64,000 bases of DNA, from contig NZ_CP011388.1 in NCBI RefSeq assembly GCF_001644605.1, forward strand, positions 1,969,001 through 2,033,000, read 5' to 3'. The notes beneath the pieces are model-generated. The model did not search any database. It had not been told where the DNA came from and saw only the letters and a list, made by a program, of their open reading frames with translations. The translations under genes and the position numbers were made by a program. Shown here piece by piece: positions 60,991 to 64,000 of the stretch. This stretch comes from Paenibacillus swuensis (GTDB taxonomy: Bacteria; Bacillota; Bacilli; Paenibacillales; DY6). Every line of letters starts with the position of its first letter. Within the stretch, counting starts at the first letter, position 1.

Positions 60991-61649
60991 GAGGATTTCT
61001 TCCTCCTTAGCAGGGAAATCTTGACGCAGGCCGCTACAAGCGGACTTAACCTGTAATTGAATTGGATGGCCGGCTGCAACTCGGGCGCGCTCTCCTCCTG
61101 CGTCCACATGGTCTGCAGGTCGTAGGCTCCGAAAATCTTCAGCCGCTCCGCTTTCTTCCAGATCTGTTCGTCATTCGCCGCGATCGCGGCGACTGGGCCA
61201 AAGCCCAGCCCGGTGAAATCCAATACGAATACAGGTGACAGATCTGCGGAAGCCCGCACCGTCTGATCCAAAAGGTGGAGGTTGTTTCCGTCCACCGAAA
61301 TTAGAGTATACGCCTGTTCCGCAAGAGGATCCGAAACAAGATTGACACCGAGCCATTTCGTAAACTTTCTCTCTTGCTCGCTTGCTTGATCGAGTCGCGC
61401 GGTAGAACCGTAATCGAAATCTTGTCCCCACAGCGCTCCGTGAACCGCTCCCGTAAAACTGTTAAATAAGGAAACATATTTGGTATTCGTAAGTTTGGCT
61501 ATGACCTTCTCAAGCCCTTTCAATTCATGGTCGTTTTTTTCGATGCTCATAATAACGCCCGAATTTAACACTCTCGATAAGACGAAGGATGTTGAGAAAT
61601 AATGTTCTTTCTCAATCGCCGCCTCGGGTTTCAGTAATGTTTCCGCCAT
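60987..61649 (-). CDS. Shortened, PLP-less DegT-like protein
   Basis: 220 residues. Part of the chain aligns with DegT aminotransferases: LEKVIAKLTNTKYVSLFNSF then TGAVHGALWG corresponds to the N-terminal S-G-T-x-A-L-H region, and FNYRLSPLVAACVKISLL matches the N-Y-R-x-S-x-x-Q-A-A segment. The PLP Asp and the Schiff-base Lys regions are replaced (FGAYDLQTMW), and the C-terminal domain is missing. The gene is intact, with AGGAGG before its ATG, and its stop overlaps the full DegT gene, which argues for function, possibly as a pseudo-enzyme partner or carrier-docking subunit. A decayed duplication is the alternative. Family assignment is by eye. Confidence 0.75.
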   Translation of the reverse strand: MAETLLKPEAAIEKEHYFSTSFVLSRVLNSGVIMSIEKNDHELKGLEKVIAKLTNTKYVSLFNSFTGAVHGALWGQDFDYGSTARLDQASEQERKFTKWLGVNLVSDPLAEQAYTLISVDGNNLHLLDQTVRASADLSPVFVLDFTGLGFGPVAAIAANDEQIWKKAERLKIFGAYDLQTMWTQEESAPELQPAIQFNYRLSPLVAACVKISLLRRKKSS

Positions 61650-61676
61650 TCATCATTTCCTCCTGACATCCTAAGA

Positions 61677-62564
61677 TTAAACCGTAACATTGACCTTGAT
61701 TTTGGTATCTATCTTCTCCTTCACATATTCTGCAATATGATGGGCGACATCCACGCCATGTATTTTCCAAGACTTCGCGAATTCGGGATTCTGATTCACT
61801 TCACATACGACGTAACACAGCTTCTGGTAATCGAAAAATAAATCTGCGCCGTAAATGCCTTTCCCTAATACGGCGACTAAATCACCGCAAATCGAGGCGA
61901 TCTCGCGATTGATCTCGATCGGTTCGATCTCCGCCCCAAGATGCGTGTTCGTCTTCCAGTTCTCCGCTGAAACTCGGCGAAATGCGACGATCGGCTTTCG
62001 GCCCACAATCACGACTCGAATGTCGTGATCCCCTTTCTCGACGTACTCTTGCACGAGAACGGGGAACGATTGATGGCTCGGATCCACCGACTCCCTGGCA
62101 GCAATCCAGCCCTCCAGGCATTCCTTCCCCGTCACTCTGGCAATTCCCCGCCCCCATGATGAGGTTGCGGGTTTAATGACGCATAAATCCCCGAACTTCT
62201 GAAGAGCATCAAACAGCTTTGCGGGGGTAAAGACTACTTGAAACCGCGGCTGTGGAATCCCGTGTTTGTCGAACACGATGGCCTGATGAATTTTATTAGT
62301 GCAAATCGTAATGGCTTTGCCCGAATTTAACGTTTCCAGTCCGGCAAGCTCAAGGAGCTGGGTACGACTTATCGCATTTTTCTGAGAAAGGCATCGGATG
62401 AGAGCAACCCCGAAGGAAGGGACATCGGATGCACCGACGGGCAATTCCATGGAGTCCAAGTTCACTTGGACTCGGATGCCGAGACGACTCAGGTAATCCA
62501 TGATCCGCCGCTCTTCTTCTCTTAGCTTCGTTACGCACAACAAGACCGTGCTGCTATTCTCCAT
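61677..62564 (-). CDS. lysX: LysX/ArgX-like carrier-protein-amino acid ligase
   Basis: 295 residues from ATG 62562-62564, 8 bases after the lysW stop; a TTG seven codons earlier lies inside lysW. It is a RimK-type ATP-grasp ligase with KPATSSWGRGIARVTG, VQEYVEKGDHDIRVVIVG and EVNQNPEFAKS near the end. LysX joins the alpha-amino group of aminoadipate or glutamate to the C-terminal Glu of LysW. The chosen amino acid cannot be fixed from the sequence by eye; glutamate is favoured by the pathway logic. Confidence 0.92.
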   Translation of the reverse strand: MENSSTVLLCVTKLREEERRIMDYLSRLGIRVQVNLDSMELPVGASDVPSFGVALIRCLSQKNAISRTQLLELAGLETLNSGKAITICTNKIHQAIVFDKHGIPQPRFQVVFTPAKLFDALQKFGDLCVIKPATSSWGRGIARVTGKECLEGWIAARESVDPSHQSFPVLVQEYVEKGDHDIRVVIVGRKPIVAFRRVSAENWKTNTHLGAEIEPIEINREIASICGDLVAVLGKGIYGADLFFDYQKLCYVVCEVNQNPEFAKSWKIHGVDVAHHIAEYVKEKIDTKIKVNVTV

Positions 62565-62572
62565 GGAAGTAC

Positions 62573-62746
62573 CTACTCTCCCCAAGTTTCTTCAATCTCT
62601 GGCGCTAATGCAATCGTGACGTTGCTCGCTTCAACTTGTACCTCATGTTCTTGGCCGCATGAATCACATTCGACGATTTCTCCCGTGGTTACGCGCGCTT
62701 CAACCTCAATGTCCGACTTGCATACGAGACAGCTTAATTCTGCCAT
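62573..62746 (-). CDS. lysW: LysW-type amino-group carrier protein (AmCP)
   Basis: 57 residues, MAELSCLVCKSDIEVEARVT onward. Two Cys pairs (Cys6, Cys9, Cys27, Cys30) form the LysW zinc ribbon, the rest is acidic, and the chain ends EIEETWGE, matching the conserved LysW C-terminus whose final Glu holds the substrate. ATG 62744-62746 has AGGAGGT ten bases upstream. It is immediately followed by lysX. The gene is small enough to be missed by ORF callers. It is the key that identifies the whole leftward cluster as carrier-protein-dependent. Confidence 0.95.
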   Translation of the reverse strand: MAELSCLVCKSDIEVEARVTTGEIVECDSCGQEHEVQVEASNVTIALAPEIEETWGE

Positions 62747-62899
62747 ACCCCTTGCACCTCCTATTTGTTTTGGAAAAATATTAATCCTTACAATTCCTAT
62801 CAGTTTAATAAACTTAAACCTCTTTGAGCATACCTGATTCTAAGAGTTTTGAATAATAGAAGAAATCTATTTGCAAATAGAAGAATTCATGCGCTGCTG
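62747..62899 (-). promoter_or_regulatory. Leader region of the lysW operon
   Basis: This AT-rich interval between the monooxygenase gene and lysW must hold the operon promoter if the operon is independent. On the minus strand it contains the inverted repeat TTTAAGTTTATTAAA and ATAGGAATTG (62791-62800), the motif also found after the cysA promoter (12988-12997). I could not settle -35/-10 boxes. No terminator is obvious, so read-through from the monooxygenase gene is possible. Confidence 0.4.
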
Positions 62900-64000
62900 T
62901 TAACTATGCAGTTTCACCGAGGCGGACGTGTTGCGATTCACCGGAATTTGGAGCCCCAAGTGTTCCCTTAGTGTCTCTGCTTCGTACTCTGTCCTGTAAA
63001 GGCCGCGCTCTTGCAAAATCGGCACGACGAGCTCGACAAAATCTCGGAGCGAGCTAGGAAAAGGCGAACTGACAATAAAGCCGTCGGCCGCTTCTTCCTC
63101 ATGCCATTGCTGAATCAAATCGGCTATTGTATCGGGAGTGCCGACGAACTGCCCCTTCGGCGCCGCGGCTTTCAACGCAACTTGACGCAGGGTCAGACTC
63201 TGTTCCCTCGCTGTTCTCTTGATCCGGTCTGTACTGCTGCGGAAGCTGTTGCTCCCGATGTCGCCCAGCTCGGGGAACGGATCGTCCAGCGGATAGCGAG
63301 AGAAATCATGGTGATCGAAAAATCGCCCGAGTACTTGCAAAGCAAGCTCGATGCTTACGAGGCCGGCGAGTTCGTCAAACTTCCGATCCGCTTCTTCTTG
63401 CGTACGTCCGATAATCGGCCCGATGCCGGGAAGAATAACGATATCGTCCTTCGACCTTCCAGCAGCTGCAGCGCGCGTTTTTACTTCCTTATAGAATGAC
63501 TTGGCCTCTTCCATACTCTCATGCCCCGAGAAGACGGCATCGGCGCTTTGTGCCGCAAGATTTATGCCGCTTTCCGAAGATCCTGCCTGAAAGACGACCG
63601 GCTGCCCTTGCCTGGATCTGGCAATATTAAGCGGACCTTCAACCCTGAAATAACGGCCTTGGTGGTTCAGCCGATGCATCTTCTCCGGATCAAAAAATAC
63701 ACCTGTCTCCTTGTCCCGGACAAATGCGTCATCCTCCCATGAATCCCACAATCCGCGGACTACGTCCAGATGCTCCTCCGCTATTTGGTAGCGTTCGCCA
63801 TGAGACGGATGTTCGTCCTTGCCGTAGTTTTTCGCAGAGCCTTCAAGCGGAGAAGTCACAATATTCCACCCTGCCCTCCCCCCGCTAATATGGTCAAGTG
63901 AAGCAAATTGTCTGGCAACCGTGAAGGGTTCGCTGTAAGAGCTGGATAAAGTGCCCACAAGTCCAATCTTGGACGTGGCGGAGGCTAACGCGGATAGAAT
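62900..64000 (-). CDS. NtaA/SnaA/DszA-type flavin-dependent monooxygenase, 5' end beyond window
   Basis: The frame is open to the right edge (366 codons visible). It has the LLM-class signature [20 protein letters not shown] followed by RAGWNIVTS, then [20 protein letters not shown], and [18 protein letters not shown], as in the NtaA/SnaA/SoxA/DszA monooxygenases that use reduced FMN from a separate reductase. Known members oxidise chelators, sulfones, pristinamycin precursors or cysteine derivatives. It lies 153 bases before lysW on the same strand, so it could be part of that cluster or an unrelated sulfur gene. The start is outside the window. Confidence 0.9.
   Translation of the reverse strand: MLSALASATSKIGLVGTLSSSYSEPFTVARQFASLDHISGGRAGWNIVTSPLEGSAKNYGKDEHPSHGERYQIAEEHLDVVRGLWDSWEDDAFVRDKETGVFFDPEKMHRLNHQGRYFRVEGPLNIARSRQGQPVVFQAGSSESGINLAAQSADAVFSGHESMEEAKSFYKEVKTRAAAAGRSKDDIVILPGIGPIIGRTQEEADRKFDELAGLVSIELALQVLGRFFDHHDFSRYPLDDPFPELGDIGSNSFRSSTDRIKRTAREQSLTLRQVALKAAAPKGQFVGTPDTIADLIQQWHEEEAADGFIVSSPFPSSLRDFVELVVPILQERGLYRTEYEAETLREHLGLQIPVNRNTSASVKLHS

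Noticed and set aside
51959-62746. Ordinary lysine or arginine biosynthesis operon
   Set aside because: LysW, X, Y, Z and K homologues fit, but the split transketolase, DegT enzyme, exporter and ATP-grasp ligase do not, and the normal aminotransferase and homocitrate-pathway genes are missing.

Overview
The window looks like chromosomal DNA of an endospore-forming member of the Bacillota, most probably Paenibacillaceae. The evidence is GerA-type germinant-receptor genes, Spo0M, strong AGGAGG Shine-Dalgarno sites, many TTG/GTG starts, a ydaO-type c-di-AMP riboswitch and a mid-range GC content. This assignment is an inference from gene content. No rRNA or tRNA gene was seen.

Layout. 1-2.0 kb: end of a gerA operon. 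2-9.3 kb: a GH140-like hydrolase, an ABC-2 exporter pair, a lipoprotein, a DinB protein, and a GH172 (DUF2961) gene divergent from an AraC regulator. 9.2-15.5 kb: housekeeping genes (ZIP transporter, EamA exporter, HAD phosphatase, an orphan CysA-like ATPase, Spo0M, TetR, YigZ). 15.6-16.6 kb: a decayed IS1595-like element with inverted repeats. 16.7-26 kb: pgi, a dehydrogenase fused to a PilZ domain, ppnP, tkt, purU, nfo, a DUF2621 gene and a lipoprotein. 26-29 kb: an alpha/beta hydrolase, a tiny holin-like toxin gene, a gene-poor interval with RNA-like structure, and an NlpC/P60 protein under a c-di-AMP riboswitch. 29-36 kb: a UvrD/PcrA-like helicase, a DCC protein, a two-component pair, and a MATE-like membrane protein. 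36.3-37.8 kb: a second, full-length IS1595-like element whose right end is amplified into a 4 x 55 bp array. 37.8-48.3 kb: a cobalamin salvage and uptake operon (btuF-btuC-btuD-cobT-cobQ-cobD-cobU-cobS-cbiZ-cbiB) behind a cobalamin riboswitch. 48.7-51.4 kb: a GH78 rhamnosidase.

The most interesting system is the leftward gene cluster at about 52.0-62.7 kb. It encodes a 57-residue LysW-type amino-group carrier protein (a gene too short for most ORF callers), a LysX-like ligase, a truncated PLP-less DegT-like protein, a full DegT aminotransferase, a LysY-like reductase, a single-chain LysZ kinase-LysK peptidase fusion, a two-subunit transketolase, an MFS exporter and a free-standing ATP-grasp ligase. 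Most junctions overlap by a few bases, so this is one operon. Carrier protein plus transketolase plus aminotransferase is the logic known from AmCP-dependent secondary metabolism in Streptomyces (diamino-dihydroxyheptanoate of vazabitide A), not from primary lysine or arginine synthesis. I infer that the cluster makes and exports a non-proteinogenic diamino acid or a small peptide containing it. An NtaA/SnaA-type flavin monooxygenase (cut by the right edge) and a flavodoxin-like reductase flank it and may or may not belong.
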